Numbered from the stretch's first letter, positions 43,576 through 52,030 are shown. The stretch: DNA of 64,000 nucleotides from Alphaproteobacteria bacterium (GCA_900768465.1 CAAGCY010000003.1:1-64000); one strand, 5' to 3'. The notes: generated from the sequence alone by a model not told the origin. A program made the numbers and translations.

Positions 43576-43970
43576 TGAAACGTTTTGCCGCCGCTTTGTT
43601 GCTGTTGTCGGCAAAGCCGCTGTGCGCCGAAACGGTGGCGGTTTCCCCCTCCGACTGTGCAAAGCTGGCGGACTATGTCGCGGGTGTTTCGACGACGGGC
43701 AAAACGGTTGCTCCCGCCGATTTGGACGGCGGGTATCGGATTCTTGCGCCGACGGATTTTTCGTTGCCCGTACACGTCGATTTGATACAAAATTACGGCT
43801 TTTACGAATCGGAACTGCATTACGGAAAAATTCCCGTTGCGTCGGTCGAAGTCAAAGACGGACGCGTGTTTTTGAACGGCAAAGCGATTGAAAACGCCGA
43901 CGCTGATTTGGTTTCAAAAGCGTGTGTTTCCGCCGTTAAAAGCGATTTTCGGTCAATCCCGCGCCGATAA
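43575..43970 (+). CDS. small exported protein of unknown function
   Basis: A 131-residue protein with a signal peptide (about 1-18, RFAAALLLLSAKPLCA). The mature part has two cysteines and a beta-rich stretch (HYGKIPVASVEVKDGRVFLN). It starts inside the rnj stop (TGATG) and is last in the nuo-birA-rnj run, so it is probably translated by coupling. I do not recognise a family. Confidence 0.65.
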   Translation: MKRFAAALLLLSAKPLCAETVAVSPSDCAKLADYVAGVSTTGKTVAPADLDGGYRILAPTDFSLPVHVDLIQNYGFYESELHYGKIPVASVEVKDGRVFLNGKAIENADADLVSKACVSAVKSDFRSIPRR

Positions 43971-44111
43971 CCTTTTTCTCAATCCGCCCGAAAGGATTAC
44001 ACCTTAAGAATGAAATCCTTTAGGCATCTGTTATTTTCAGCCGAATCTTTATAAGCTTTTGGAAGCAAGAGCGCCAATCCGTGGGCTCTGAAAATACAGA
44101 AAGGGGAAAAA

Positions 44112-44762
44112 ATGAAAGTATTGAACGCAGACGGACATACGTTGTTTCGGGAAGGGTTCAGCAGTCAGCTGCAGCGTTTCGATGTGCTGACCGAATTGCA
44201 GGAAGTCAAAGATTTCGCCGCGATGAAAGCTTTAGGGAATAAACAGGCGGATTTTGACATCGTTTTTGTAGACCGTGACTTGCTGGGAACGGACTGGAAA
44301 GCGGGATTCCAAAGCGTTAAAGAGATGTTTCCGCAGGCGCGCGTCGTCATGCTGAGCGAAAGCGCGGAACAGCGCGATATTCTGGATGCTTTTGATTTGC
44401 AGGCGGCGGGGTACATTACCAAAATGTCGAACGATTCGCTGATTATCAACGCGTTGCGTTTGATTGTGGACGGCAATACATACGTTCCGCCCGCCGTTTT
44501 GAACGGAATGCGAAAACGCGCGCATGGCGAAGGACGCATTTTGTCGCATACTTTGCCCGACGGCAAAAACCTGACTTTCCGTCAAAGCGAAGTCTTGCAG
44601 CATTTAAGCAACGGTTTGTCGAACAAGCAAATCGCTTATGAAATGAATGTGTCGGAAGCGACCGTCAAACTGCATATCAACGCTTTGCTGCGGCATCTGC
44701 ATGTCGAAAACCGCACAAAAGCCGTCGTAACGGCGCAAAGACTGGGTATTCTGGAAGCGTAA
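44112..44762 (+). CDS. orphan LuxR/NarL-type response regulator
   Basis: A 216-residue protein. It has a receiver domain (about 1-120) and a LuxR-type helix-turn-helix (about 150-210; LTFRQSEVLQHLSNGLSNKQ, then IAYEMNVSEATVKLHINALL). The phospho-acceptor Asp54 is present (DIVFVDRDL), as are LSESA and GYITKMS. The first acidic pair is reduced to one aspartate (NADGH). No sensor kinase is nearby. It may be an atypical receiver or answer to a distant kinase. A good GGGGA site precedes the ATG, and a strong terminator follows. Confidence 0.85.
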   Translation: MKVLNADGHTLFREGFSSQLQRFDVLTELQEVKDFAAMKALGNKQADFDIVFVDRDLLGTDWKAGFQSVKEMFPQARVVMLSESAEQRDILDAFDLQAAGYITKMSNDSLIINALRLIVDGNTYVPPAVLNGMRKRAHGEGRILSHTLPDGKNLTFRQSEVLQHLSNGLSNKQIAYEMNVSEATVKLHINALLRHLHVENRTKAVVTAQRLGILEA

Positions 44763-44777
44763 AACTCTCGTTGTTTA

Positions 44778-44813
44778 AAAAGTCCCCGCGAAAACGATGC
44801 CGCGGGGACTTTT
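44778..44813 (+). terminator. terminator of the response regulator gene
   Basis: A perfect 13-bp stem (AAAAGTCCCCGCG with CGCGGGGACTTTT) with a 10-base loop, 15 bases past the stop codon. The T tract is part of the stem. Confidence 0.85.
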
Positions 44814-44851
44814 AAATTGCAAAAAAACAGGGGAGCTTTTGTCTAAAACGC

Positions 44852-44880
44852 TTCACATTCGGACGCGGTTGTGCTATCTC
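44852..44880 (+). promoter_or_regulatory. possible promoter for the HExxH gene and sufE
   Basis: TTCACA and TATCTC with a 17-base spacer lie 34 bases before the ATG at 44915, just after the terminator of the previous gene. The match to sigma-70 consensus is moderate. Confidence 0.45.
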
Positions 44881-44914
44881 TGATTTTCAAAGGGTAACAT
44901 AAGGAGCGCCGATT

Positions 44915-45967
44915 ATGGGATTCTTGAATTCATTGTTGCATAATACCGGCAAGGACGGTTCGTCCGGCGATTTGAAACAAGAGCTGGATACTCCGTTCGA
45001 AATCAAAGGGTCGAAAAAAGCGCGACGTGCCGTAACCGAAATCATTAACCGCACGGCAAAATCGGAAGCGGGGCGCGCCGTTTTGGAAAAAGCCGCCAAA
45101 GCCGGCTATAAAATCAAAGACGAATATCTGGAAAACGCTTTCGGCGCTTGCGACGGCGACAAAAAGCTGATTTTGCTGGATACCCATTTCCCGAAAGACA
45201 AGCTGGTGTCGACTTTGGCGCACGAAGCCCGCCACGCCGAACAAATGGAAAACGGCGCAATCAAAGGGTACGACCCGACAAAAACCATTGCTTCCGCTTT
45301 GGTCGAAAAAAGGCTGATGGAAGGCGATGCCGTCGCTTATTCTTTGCTGGTTTGCGACGAATTGAGGGAAAAGGGCGATGTTCGTCCGGCGGTTGCCTTG
45401 GCGCACCAGTTCCCCGAAATGTCCAAAGGCTTTTATGACGGCAAAAGGGCTTCTCCCACGGGCGACAAAGTGTGCGATGCCATGACGGGGGCTGTGATGG
45501 GCTGGTTTTTCAGCGAACGGCTGAAAATGCGCTACGAGTTGACGCATGTGGTCAATCCGCTGTCGCTGGGGCTGAATCTGAACACCAATCCCGCAAGTTT
45601 GGAAAAAGTGGATGCCGCGCAAAGCGTTGCCAAAATTTGCGCGTTTAATCACAAGCCGTATTTTACGGCGGATGAGAGCAGGCTCGGGGAAGCGGTTTTT
45701 TGCGGCGTGTCGCGTTCCACAAAATACTGGATTAACGCGCATGTCGCGGCGGTTAAAGCTTGCGGCGGACAGCCCGAACCGTCCGTCGAATCGATACCCG
45801 TGTATCACGAACGTCCGTCAAACAGGGTCGGCTTGAACGCGTATCCCGCGCCTTTGCTGCCTTGCGCGCAGGATAAAATCAAATCGGGCGGAATGAAAAA
45901 AGCGTTGAAACAAACGGCGGCTAAAGCGGTCAATCTGCTGAAGCTTAAAGCGCACAGGGGGCGTTGA
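44915..45967 (+). CDS. predicted HExxH metallopeptidase-like protein (DUF6782-like)
   Basis: A 350-residue protein with LVSTLAHEARHAEQMENG, so HEARH at 103-107 is a zinc-protease motif. The motif is preceded by KKLILLDTHFP, and a helical SEAGRAVLEKAAKAGYKI segment comes earlier. The same layout is seen in the protein at 16178-17365 (TPTGRKVLEGLHALNIDV, KKILLNSN, HEGSH), so the two are probably paralogues. No signal peptide is visible, so it may be cytosolic. It lies one base before sufE and probably shares its message. Confidence 0.6.
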   Translation: MGFLNSLLHNTGKDGSSGDLKQELDTPFEIKGSKKARRAVTEIINRTAKSEAGRAVLEKAAKAGYKIKDEYLENAFGACDGDKKLILLDTHFPKDKLVSTLAHEARHAEQMENGAIKGYDPTKTIASALVEKRLMEGDAVAYSLLVCDELREKGDVRPAVALAHQFPEMSKGFYDGKRASPTGDKVCDAMTGAVMGWFFSERLKMRYELTHVVNPLSLGLNLNTNPASLEKVDAAQSVAKICAFNHKPYFTADESRLGEAVFCGVSRSTKYWINAHVAAVKACGGQPEPSVESIPVYHERPSNRVGLNAYPAPLLPCAQDKIKSGGMKKALKQTAAKAVNLLKLKAHRGR

Positions 45968-45968
45968 A

Positions 45969-46367
45969 ATGGATTTGGCGGAACTGATTGAAAACTTTTC
46001 GTTTTTGGAAGACTGGGAAGCCCGCTATTCGTATTTAATCGAATTGGGCAACGCTTTGACGCCCATGGCGGAAGCCGATAAAAACGCCGATACCAAAGTC
46101 GACGGCTGTATGAGCCAAGTATGGCTGAAAACGCATCGCGACGGCGATGTGCTGACGTTTGAAGGCGAAAGCGACGCTCATATCGTTCGCGGGCTGATTG
46201 CCGTTTTGCAAATCATTCTGTCGGGCAAAACGGTGCGGGATATTTTGTCGACCGACGTTGCCGCGGTGTTTGCCCGATTGGGGCTGGACGCGCATTTAAG
46301 TCCGACCCGGCGCAACGGATTTTTCGCGATGGTCGAACGAATCAAAAGCGAAGCCGCCAAGTCGTAA
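45969..46367 (+). CDS. sufE: cysteine desulfuration protein SufE
   Basis: A 132-residue protein that accepts sulfur from the SufS cysteine desulfurase for Fe-S cluster assembly. The active cysteine lies in KVDGCMSQVWL, and FLEDWEARYSYLIELG near the start is typical. No other suf gene is present here. It follows the HExxH gene by one base. Confidence 0.93.
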   Translation: MDLAELIENFSFLEDWEARYSYLIELGNALTPMAEADKNADTKVDGCMSQVWLKTHRDGDVLTFEGESDAHIVRGLIAVLQIILSGKTVRDILSTDVAAVFARLGLDAHLSPTRRNGFFAMVERIKSEAAKS

Positions 46368-46378
46368 AGGATTGATTT

Positions 46379-48304
46379 GTGAAAGTTTTTCTGCTCACGT
46401 TGTTTTTTGCGGTCGGAATGTGTTTTGATTGCGGCGCACAGACGGAAAAGTGCGCTGCCGTGTCGTGTCCGGCGGGAAAGGTTTGCAACGGGGGCGAATG
46501 TGTCGCCGACTGCCGTGAATCCCGTATCCCTTGCACGGACGGAATGATTTGTCAGTCCGCGACGGGATTGTGTGCTCCGACTTGTTCTTCGACGGCGGAT
46601 TGTCAGCCTGCCGAATTGTGCAAAGACGGGGCGTGCGTCAAGCTGTGCGATAACGGCAGAACGATTGACGGGAACGAATGCAGGGGCGAAACGCCGGAAT
46701 GCTTTGAATCCGCCGACGGGAAAAGCGCTTATTGCGGATGTCGGGAAGGATCGTGCGCGCAGGGCAACGTGTGCATCGGGACAAAGTGTCAGCCGTGTCC
46801 CCGCGGATACGAGGATTTCAACGATCAAAATTGCCGCTGTCCTGCGGGATACGCTTCGGACGGCAAGGGCGGATGCGCCATTTGCGGCGCGGGACAAGAC
46901 TGCAACTGTCCCGCGGATTATGTATCCAACGGCAAAGGGGCGTGCGTGCGCTGCGTCAGCGCCGACGATTGCGGCAAAAGCGGAAAGGTTTGCAAAAACG
47001 CCGGAACTTTTGACGCCGTTTGCGCGGATTTGGTTTGCAAAGCGGGAACGTATATGAAAGGCAACGACTGCTTGCCGTGTTTATCCGGCTGCGGGGTTTG
47101 CTCCAATGCCGAAAAGTGTGAAAAATGTGCCGAAAATTACTATGCTGACGGCAATTTGTGCAAATCCTGCGAAGCCCGTTTCGGAACGGGTTGCGGCGTT
47201 TGTTCAGCGGACGGCAAGCAGTGCGACGAATGTCAGCTCGGCTATATCAAGCAATCCGACGGCAGCTGTAAGAAGATCGTTTGCGCTGCGGATGAATATC
47301 TGGCGGGTGAAGAATGCGCCAAATGCGCCGATGTTTTGCAAGACTGTCAAGCCTGTTCCGACGGAAAAACATGCACGCTTTGCGCGGGCGAGGGAACAGA
47401 GCTTGTCAACGGCAAATGCGAATGTGCTTCGGTGTGGATCAGGGGGGATAACGGAAAATGCGTCAAACGCCCGTGTCCCGAAGGATTGTTTAACGACGGA
47501 ACGGCGTGCCGACCTTGTCCTGACGGATGCATTGCTTGCGAAACCGCCGGAAAATGTGACGTTTGCAACGAAGCGCTGGGCTTTAAATCCGACGGTTCCG
47601 GCGGATGTGTCAAGGTGGAATGTCCCGTCGGATTTTACCGCGATATTCTGACGTGCAAACCGTGTTCCGACGTGTTTCCCGATTGCGCGAAGTGTTCCGA
47701 ATTGGGAACGGCGTGCGAACAATGCGTTACAGGGACGCTGTTGTCGAAAGCGGGCGACCGTTGTTTGCCCATCAGCTGCAGACGTTCGGAATATTTGGAC
47801 GGCAACGACTGCAAAAGCTGTTTCGACAAATTTCCGTATTGCGCCGCTTGCGATAAAAACGGCTGTCAGATTTGCGAAAAATATTATGTGTTGTCGTCCG
47901 GCGGGGAATGTTATCCTTTGGTTTGCCGCGCGGACGAATACCTGAATATGGAAAGCGGTCAATGCGAACGTTGCCCCGTCGGATTTACGCCCGATAAAAC
48001 GGTGTGTTTGCCGAAATTCTGCCCCGAAGGGCAATATTTGGACGGCGACGACTGCAAACCTTGTTCGCCCAACTGCCGTCGTTGCGGCAAAGACGGAGCG
48101 TGCCGTATCTGCGAAGGCGGATTCGGACTGAAAGAGGGCAGCAAACAATGCGAGGAATGCGGCGACGGGTTCTTTTTGAAAGGAACGCGCTGTTTACGCT
48201 GCGACGAAGCGATTCCCTACTGCAAAGAATGTACTTCCGACGGATCGGCGTGCTTGGATTGCGGCGAAGCGCGCATGACGGTTCTAAGAAAATGCGTTTT
48301 GTGA
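46379..48304 (+). CDS. large secreted cysteine-rich repeat protein
   Basis: A 641-residue exported protein with a signal peptide (about 1-21). Most of the body is CxxC-type knots such as CLSGCGVCSNAEKCEKC and CAKCADVLQDCQAC. They resemble furin-like or Giardia VSP repeats. It shares a long stretch with the protein at 59947: CNCPADYVSNGKGACVRC here against CNCPDGKVSNGKGQCVIC there, and both go on to C-x-A-G-T-Y/Q. GTG start with AAAGGA upstream. Probably a surface or periplasmic protein rich in disulfides. Binding partner unknown. Confidence 0.75.
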   Translation: MKVFLLTLFFAVGMCFDCGAQTEKCAAVSCPAGKVCNGGECVADCRESRIPCTDGMICQSATGLCAPTCSSTADCQPAELCKDGACVKLCDNGRTIDGNECRGETPECFESADGKSAYCGCREGSCAQGNVCIGTKCQPCPRGYEDFNDQNCRCPAGYASDGKGGCAICGAGQDCNCPADYVSNGKGACVRCVSADDCGKSGKVCKNAGTFDAVCADLVCKAGTYMKGNDCLPCLSGCGVCSNAEKCEKCAENYYADGNLCKSCEARFGTGCGVCSADGKQCDECQLGYIKQSDGSCKKIVCAADEYLAGEECAKCADVLQDCQACSDGKTCTLCAGEGTELVNGKCECASVWIRGDNGKCVKRPCPEGLFNDGTACRPCPDGCIACETAGKCDVCNEALGFKSDGSGGCVKVECPVGFYRDILTCKPCSDVFPDCAKCSELGTACEQCVTGTLLSKAGDRCLPISCRRSEYLDGNDCKSCFDKFPYCAACDKNGCQICEKYYVLSSGGECYPLVCRADEYLNMESGQCERCPVGFTPDKTVCLPKFCPEGQYLDGDDCKPCSPNCRRCGKDGACRICEGGFGLKEGSKQCEECGDGFFLKGTRCLRCDEAIPYCKECTSDGSACLDCGEARMTVLRKCVL

Positions 48305-48306
48305 AA

Positions 48307-48753
48307 TCAGGACAACCGTTCCCGTAAATCCGCGATGGCGTTCCGCGCCAATTCGTCGCACCGTTCGTTTTCGGGGTGTCCCGCATGCCCTTTGACCCAA
48401 TGCCAATGAAGCTTGTGCGTGCGCTGCAGGTGAAAAATCTCCTGCCACAAATCGCTGTTTTTGACGGGCTTTTTATCCGCAGTGCGCCAGCTGTTTTTCA
48501 CCCATTGAGGCATCCATTCGGTCGCGCCTTTCATCACATACTGGCTGTCGGTGGTCAAATCGACTTCGCAGGGTTCTTTCAACAGTTTCAGGCTTTCGAT
48601 GACGGCTTTCAATTCCATGCGGTTGTTGGTGGTGGCTTCTTCCGCGCCGCAGACTTCCTTTTCCACGCCGCGAAAGCGTAAAACCGCCCCCCAGCCGCCC
48701 AATCCGGGGTTGCCGCTGCACGCGCCGTCGGTAAACAGTTCAATTCTTTTCAT
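48307..48753 (-). CDS. rnhA: ribonuclease HI
   Basis: A 148-residue enzyme that cuts RNA in RNA-DNA hybrids. The four acidic residues are visible in LFTDGACSGNPG, NNRMELKAVIESL, LTTDSQYVMKG and ERCDELARNAI. The length is normal. Its stop lies 2 bases from the stop of the convergent cysteine-rich gene. It is divergent from the hydrolase gene at 48851. Confidence 0.95.
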   Translation of the reverse strand: MKRIELFTDGACSGNPGLGGWGAVLRFRGVEKEVCGAEEATTNNRMELKAVIESLKLLKEPCEVDLTTDSQYVMKGATEWMPQWVKNSWRTADKKPVKNSDLWQEIFHLQRTHKLHWHWVKGHAGHPENERCDELARNAIADLRERLS

Positions 48754-48798
48754 GCGGGGAAGATTGCCACTTCCGCAAAAAAAAGTAAAGTGTCGCTC

Positions 48799-48828
48799 TT
48801 GCTTTTTTTCAAGGTTATCCTTTAGTAT
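48799..48828 (+). promoter_or_regulatory. promoter for the hydrolase-like gene
   Basis: TTGCTT and TAGTAT with an 18-base spacer, the same spacing as before pepA and the beta-CASP gene. It overlaps an in-frame ATG at 48827, which argues that translation starts further down at 48851. Confidence 0.5.
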
Positions 48829-48850
48829 GAAAATGAAAGGCTGGTATGAG

Positions 48851-49738
48851 ATGAACTTTCCTTTTTTTACATGCGGCGGGTTGTTTTGGTGGGTTGACCG
48901 CTATTCTTATGCGGGGTGGCGGATACAGGAATGTATCTGGACAAAGCGTTGCCGCTTGCTGGATCCGTACAGAATTCGCCGCGCAACGGGAAAGTTCAAC
49001 GCCTGTTATCAGTCGTTGATGACCTTTGTCAACGATTGGGAAATTCCTCAGCCGCCGAAAAAAGCCGTTGTGTTCCTGCACGGGTTGTATCAAGGTTCGG
49101 GGGCGTTTGAAAAAATGGCGCGCCGTTTCGCGGACGATTATGAAATTATGACATTTTCTTATCCGATGCGGCGTTTTGACATTGCCGGCACGATTATGGC
49201 GCTGAACGACTTTTTGAATCGCCGCTCCGACATCGAACAACTCGACTTTGTTGTAACGGGAATCGGCGGAATGATTTTGCGCTGTGCGTTGGCGGGCAAT
49301 CCCGAATGGGCGGGAAAGGTCGGACGCAGTGTCTTTGTCGCCGTCGGGGCGCGCGGTTACGGACAGCTGAAAAAATACTGTAAAAAGAAATGGTTTCCGT
49401 GGGTTTTCGGGAAAATGAACAATCTGTTGATTCCCGAATACGCGTTGCTTCGCGTCCCTCAAATGTCCAAGGAATTTGCCGTTATTATGGCGGGAAAAGA
49501 GGATGGAAAAGGCGTTTGTCCGTGGCTGGACGGCGACAACGACGGATTGCTGCGGGTTGCCGACGCGCGCGATAAAACGGCAAAAGCGGATTTTTTGGCG
49601 ATGGGGCGAATCAATTTGCTGTTGCTGACGGACGACCAAGTTATAGAGCTGACCCGCAGCTTTATCAAAAACGGGCAATTCGGCACGAGAAAACGAATCC
49701 GTACCGAACAGCTGATGACAAATTTGTGGGATAATTAA
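48851..49738 (+). CDS. alpha/beta-hydrolase-like protein lacking the serine nucleophile
   Basis: A 295-residue protein. VVFLHGLYQGSGAFEKMARR (HG at 77-78) is the oxyanion-loop region of lipase-type alpha/beta hydrolases. At the nucleophile elbow, where GHSxGG is expected, it reads VVTGIGGMILRCAL (TGIGG at 136-140), so the catalytic serine is missing. A DNDGLLRVADAR region late in the protein may supply the family's acid. It may be a non-catalytic relative, for example a binding or scaffold protein. The ATG is chosen with AAAGG 10 bases upstream and a promoter before it. It ends in TTAA shared with mazG. Confidence 0.65.
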   Translation: MNFPFFTCGGLFWWVDRYSYAGWRIQECIWTKRCRLLDPYRIRRATGKFNACYQSLMTFVNDWEIPQPPKKAVVFLHGLYQGSGAFEKMARRFADDYEIMTFSYPMRRFDIAGTIMALNDFLNRRSDIEQLDFVVTGIGGMILRCALAGNPEWAGKVGRSVFVAVGARGYGQLKKYCKKKWFPWVFGKMNNLLIPEYALLRVPQMSKEFAVIMAGKEDGKGVCPWLDGDNDGLLRVADARDKTAKADFLAMGRINLLLLTDDQVIELTRSFIKNGQFGTRKRIRTEQLMTNLWDN

Positions 49739-50511
49739 GCGGGCTTTTTGTGTTCCAAATGCTTGGCTTCAACCCACAGATTTTCCATTTCGTCCAGCGA
49801 AGTTTGTTCAAACGGCTGTCCTTTTTCCTTTAACCGCCGCTCGATATGCCCGAATCGGCGGCTGAATTTTTCGTTGGCGTGCTTTAACGCTTTTTCGGGA
49901 TTGATTTGCAGTTTGCGCGCCAGATTGACGCACACGAACAAAACGTCGCCCATTTCGTCCAGCCGTTCCCGATCGTGCGTCGGTTGGACGATTTCGGCTT
50001 TCAGCTCGTTTACTTCTTCGTAAATCTTGTCGACAATCAGCAGCGGAGCCGCCCAGTCAAAGCCGACGCGCGCGGCGCGGGATTGCAGTTTGTAAGCGCG
50101 AATCGTCTGCGGCAAAGCGTCCGCAATGCCTGACAAAACCCCGTCCTGATGATGTTCGCGCCGTTCTTGCGCTTTCATTTTTTCCCAATCGGGCAGGGCG
50201 GATTCGTTGCCGAAGATGTGCGGATGGCGGCGAATCATCTTGGCGTTGATGCCGTCAACCACGTCTTGGAAGTCGAACAATCCTTTTTCTTTTGCCATTT
50301 GGGCGTAAAAAACGATGTGAAGCAGCAAATCGCCCAGCTCCTCTTTGAGCTGTTCGGCATCGTTTTTTTCAACGGCGTCGTACACTTCGTACGCTTCCTC
50401 CAGCGTATAGGGGGAAATGCTTTCCGGCGTTTGTGTTTTGTCCCACGGACAGCCCGTTTCGGGATCGCGCAGTTTTTCCATAATCTTTAATAAAGAATCG
50501 ATTTCAGCCAT
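49735..50511 (-). CDS. mazG: nucleoside triphosphate pyrophosphohydrolase MazG
   Basis: A 258-residue all-alpha NTP pyrophosphatase that cleaves NTPs to NMP and PPi and lowers stress signals. Two MazG domains are present. The first has CPWDKTQTPESISPY and EELGDLLLHIVFYAQMA. The second has DEMGDVLFVCVNLARKL. The start has AAAGGA upstream. It converges on the hydrolase-like gene and shares its TTAA stop. Confidence 0.94.
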   Translation of the reverse strand: MAEIDSLLKIMEKLRDPETGCPWDKTQTPESISPYTLEEAYEVYDAVEKNDAEQLKEELGDLLLHIVFYAQMAKEKGLFDFQDVVDGINAKMIRRHPHIFGNESALPDWEKMKAQERREHHQDGVLSGIADALPQTIRAYKLQSRAARVGFDWAAPLLIVDKIYEEVNELKAEIVQPTHDRERLDEMGDVLFVCVNLARKLQINPEKALKHANEKFSRRFGHIERRLKEKGQPFEQTSLDEMENLWVEAKHLEHKKPA

Positions 50512-50572
50512 GGGAAAATCCTTTCGTTTTTGACGCTTTTAAACCGAAAATCCCCTTTTTTCAAGCAAGAAT

Positions 50573-50618
50573 CGCCCTCTTTTGTCTATAGGACGGGCGT
50601 TTGCGGGAAAAGAGGGCG
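50573..50618. repeat. inverted repeat between mazG and the HAD gene
   Basis: Two perfect 11-base arms (CGCCCTCTTTT at 50573 and AAAAGAGGGCG at 50608) with a 24-base spacer. It lies upstream of both divergent genes and has no T tract on either side, so it is not a simple terminator. It could be a regulatory site or a decayed element end. Confidence 0.45.
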
Positions 50619-50741
50619 GAGAAGCCTGAAAAATACAACAATCCCTTGCAAAACAGGGAAAAAAGAGGTATTCCTTTTTCAGAAAAAGTAGGCTTTTTTA
50701 CCCGAAATGGCAAAAAAAATCCAAAAATAGACAAAAAGAGC

Positions 50742-50770
50742 TTGAAAACCGAAAACGATTTCGGTATAAC
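50742..50770 (+). promoter_or_regulatory. promoter for the HAD-family gene
   Basis: TTGAAA and TATAAC with a 17-base spacer, 38 bases before the ATG at 50809. It is the best sigma-70-type promoter seen in this window. With a strong terminator behind the gene it suggests a well-expressed single gene. Confidence 0.7.
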
Positions 50771-50808
50771 TGGATTTAAAGATAACCGTTTTTTGAAGAG
50801 AGGTTCTT

Positions 50809-51843
50809 ATGAGCGACGAAAAGAAACCCGTAAAATTGATTGTCAGCGACATTGACAACACCATCTCCGACTATTTCAACAACTGGGGTATGGCGTGGGA
50901 CAAAGGTGTCGAAGAATTGGCAAAAAGCCGCGGCTTGGAAAAAGACAAGCTGTACGACAGCATTCGCGACAACGCGGAAGGCTACGCCCGTTTCCATAAC
51001 TTCCCGGACATCGTCAGAGAAACGCCGGAACTGAGCTATGAAGGCAAATCCGCCGAAGAACGCAAACGCTTGGAAAAAATCGACGCGAAAATCTGCCATG
51101 ACGTTGCCAAACAGTATCACGAAGGCAACAAAATGTACGAAGGCGTCATCGCCACGGTGCGCAAAGCCAAAGCCGCAGGCGCGAAGTTCGTTCTGTATAC
51201 CGATTCGCCCGCTTCGGGTGCGGTTGCCCGTATGGCGGATATGAACTTCCCCTTGGATTTGCTGGACGGACTGGTTTGCCGCGCCGACGGCACGACCGAA
51301 AACGTCGACGGCAAAGTGCAGTTCAAAAAAGCTCCCTTGCAGGTAACGGGCGGCCGTTATGACGGATACCGCGATCAACTGGTTGCCAAACTGGGCGACA
51401 AGCTGGTTATGAACGAAGGCAACGTCTGGAAACCCAATATGGACGTTATGCAGTCCATTATGGATGCTCACGGTGCAAAAGCGTCCGAAACCGTCATGGT
51501 CGGCGACAGCATCAAATCCGACGGCGGCGCGGTTCGCTTGGGTTGCCACTTCGCTTGGCAGAAAGAAGGTTCGGAAGTCACCGATGCGGTTCAGGAAATG
51601 TACGGCAAAATCAACGACAACGCCGGCTACAAAATCGGTTCCAAAGGTCATTTGGAAGTGCTGGCAAAATTGTCCAAAGACGATCCGAAACTGGGTCAGC
51701 AGTACAAAGACCACATGGTCACTTTGGAAGGCGGCTTCAAGGATTTGAACAAATACTTCCGCTTCCAGCCGATTGAACAGGCTAAAACACAGGATAATAC
51801 GGCTGTCAAAGCTGCTCTGGCTCGTCGCGCCCAGACCAGATAA
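50809..51843 (+). CDS. HAD-family phosphohydrolase
   Basis: A 344-residue cytosolic HAD enzyme. Motif I is VSDIDNTISDY (nucleophile and acid Asp), motif II is LYTDSPASG, a lysine is present in WKPNMD, and motif IV is MVGDSIKSDGGAV. It has a large helical cap between motifs I and II and an extra C-terminal part (about 265-344) of unknown use. Single gene with GAGAGG site, clear promoter and strong terminator. Substrate unknown. Confidence 0.8.
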   Translation: MSDEKKPVKLIVSDIDNTISDYFNNWGMAWDKGVEELAKSRGLEKDKLYDSIRDNAEGYARFHNFPDIVRETPELSYEGKSAEERKRLEKIDAKICHDVAKQYHEGNKMYEGVIATVRKAKAAGAKFVLYTDSPASGAVARMADMNFPLDLLDGLVCRADGTTENVDGKVQFKKAPLQVTGGRYDGYRDQLVAKLGDKLVMNEGNVWKPNMDVMQSIMDAHGAKASETVMVGDSIKSDGGAVRLGCHFAWQKEGSEVTDAVQEMYGKINDNAGYKIGSKGHLEVLAKLSKDDPKLGQQYKDHMVTLEGGFKDLNKYFRFQPIEQAKTQDNTAVKAALARRAQTR

Positions 51844-51863
51844 TCAAGTCGTTTTTCTGCAAC

Positions 51864-51896
51864 AGGGGAAAAGGTCAACGCCTTTTCCCCTTTTTT
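51864..51896 (+). terminator. terminator of the HAD-family gene
   Basis: A 10-bp GC/A stem (GGGGAAAAGG with CCTTTTCCCC, extended by an A-T pair) with a 6-base loop and a run of six T directly after. Strong. Confidence 0.9.
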
Positions 51897-51949
51897 GCAA
51901 CAAGCTGATTTTTTTGATTTTTTTAAGCGCGTTTCGATGAAAGATTTTC

Positions 51950-51979
51950 TTGATTGACCCGATGAAAATTTGCTAACCT
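51950..51979 (+). promoter_or_regulatory. possible promoter of the 52031-54644 operon
   Basis: TTGATT and TAACCT with an 18-base spacer. It sits between the strong HAD terminator and the palindrome at 51992. The -10 box is a moderate match. Confidence 0.4.
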
Positions 51980-51991
51980 ATCTGAAATTGT

Positions 51992-52009
51992 CAAACAGCG
52001 CGCTGTTTG
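51992..52009. promoter_or_regulatory. perfect 18-bp palindrome upstream of the 52031 gene
   Basis: CAAACAGCGCGCTGTTTG reads the same on both strands. It lies 12 bases after the likely -10 box (51974-51979) and just before the AAAGGA binding site of the next gene. Such a place suits a dimeric repressor operator; it could also form a short RNA hairpin in the leader. Confidence 0.45.
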
Positions 52010-52030
52010 TTTTATGAAAGGATTTTTACC

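Noticed and set aside
41854..43662. A 602-codon open frame antisense to rnj
   Set aside because: Same shadow effect. It would also run across gene borders.
43991..44021. Small hairpin AAAGGATT/AATCCTTT after the exported small protein
   Set aside because: Stem is only 8 bp with a 15-base loop and no T tract, so I do not call it a terminator.
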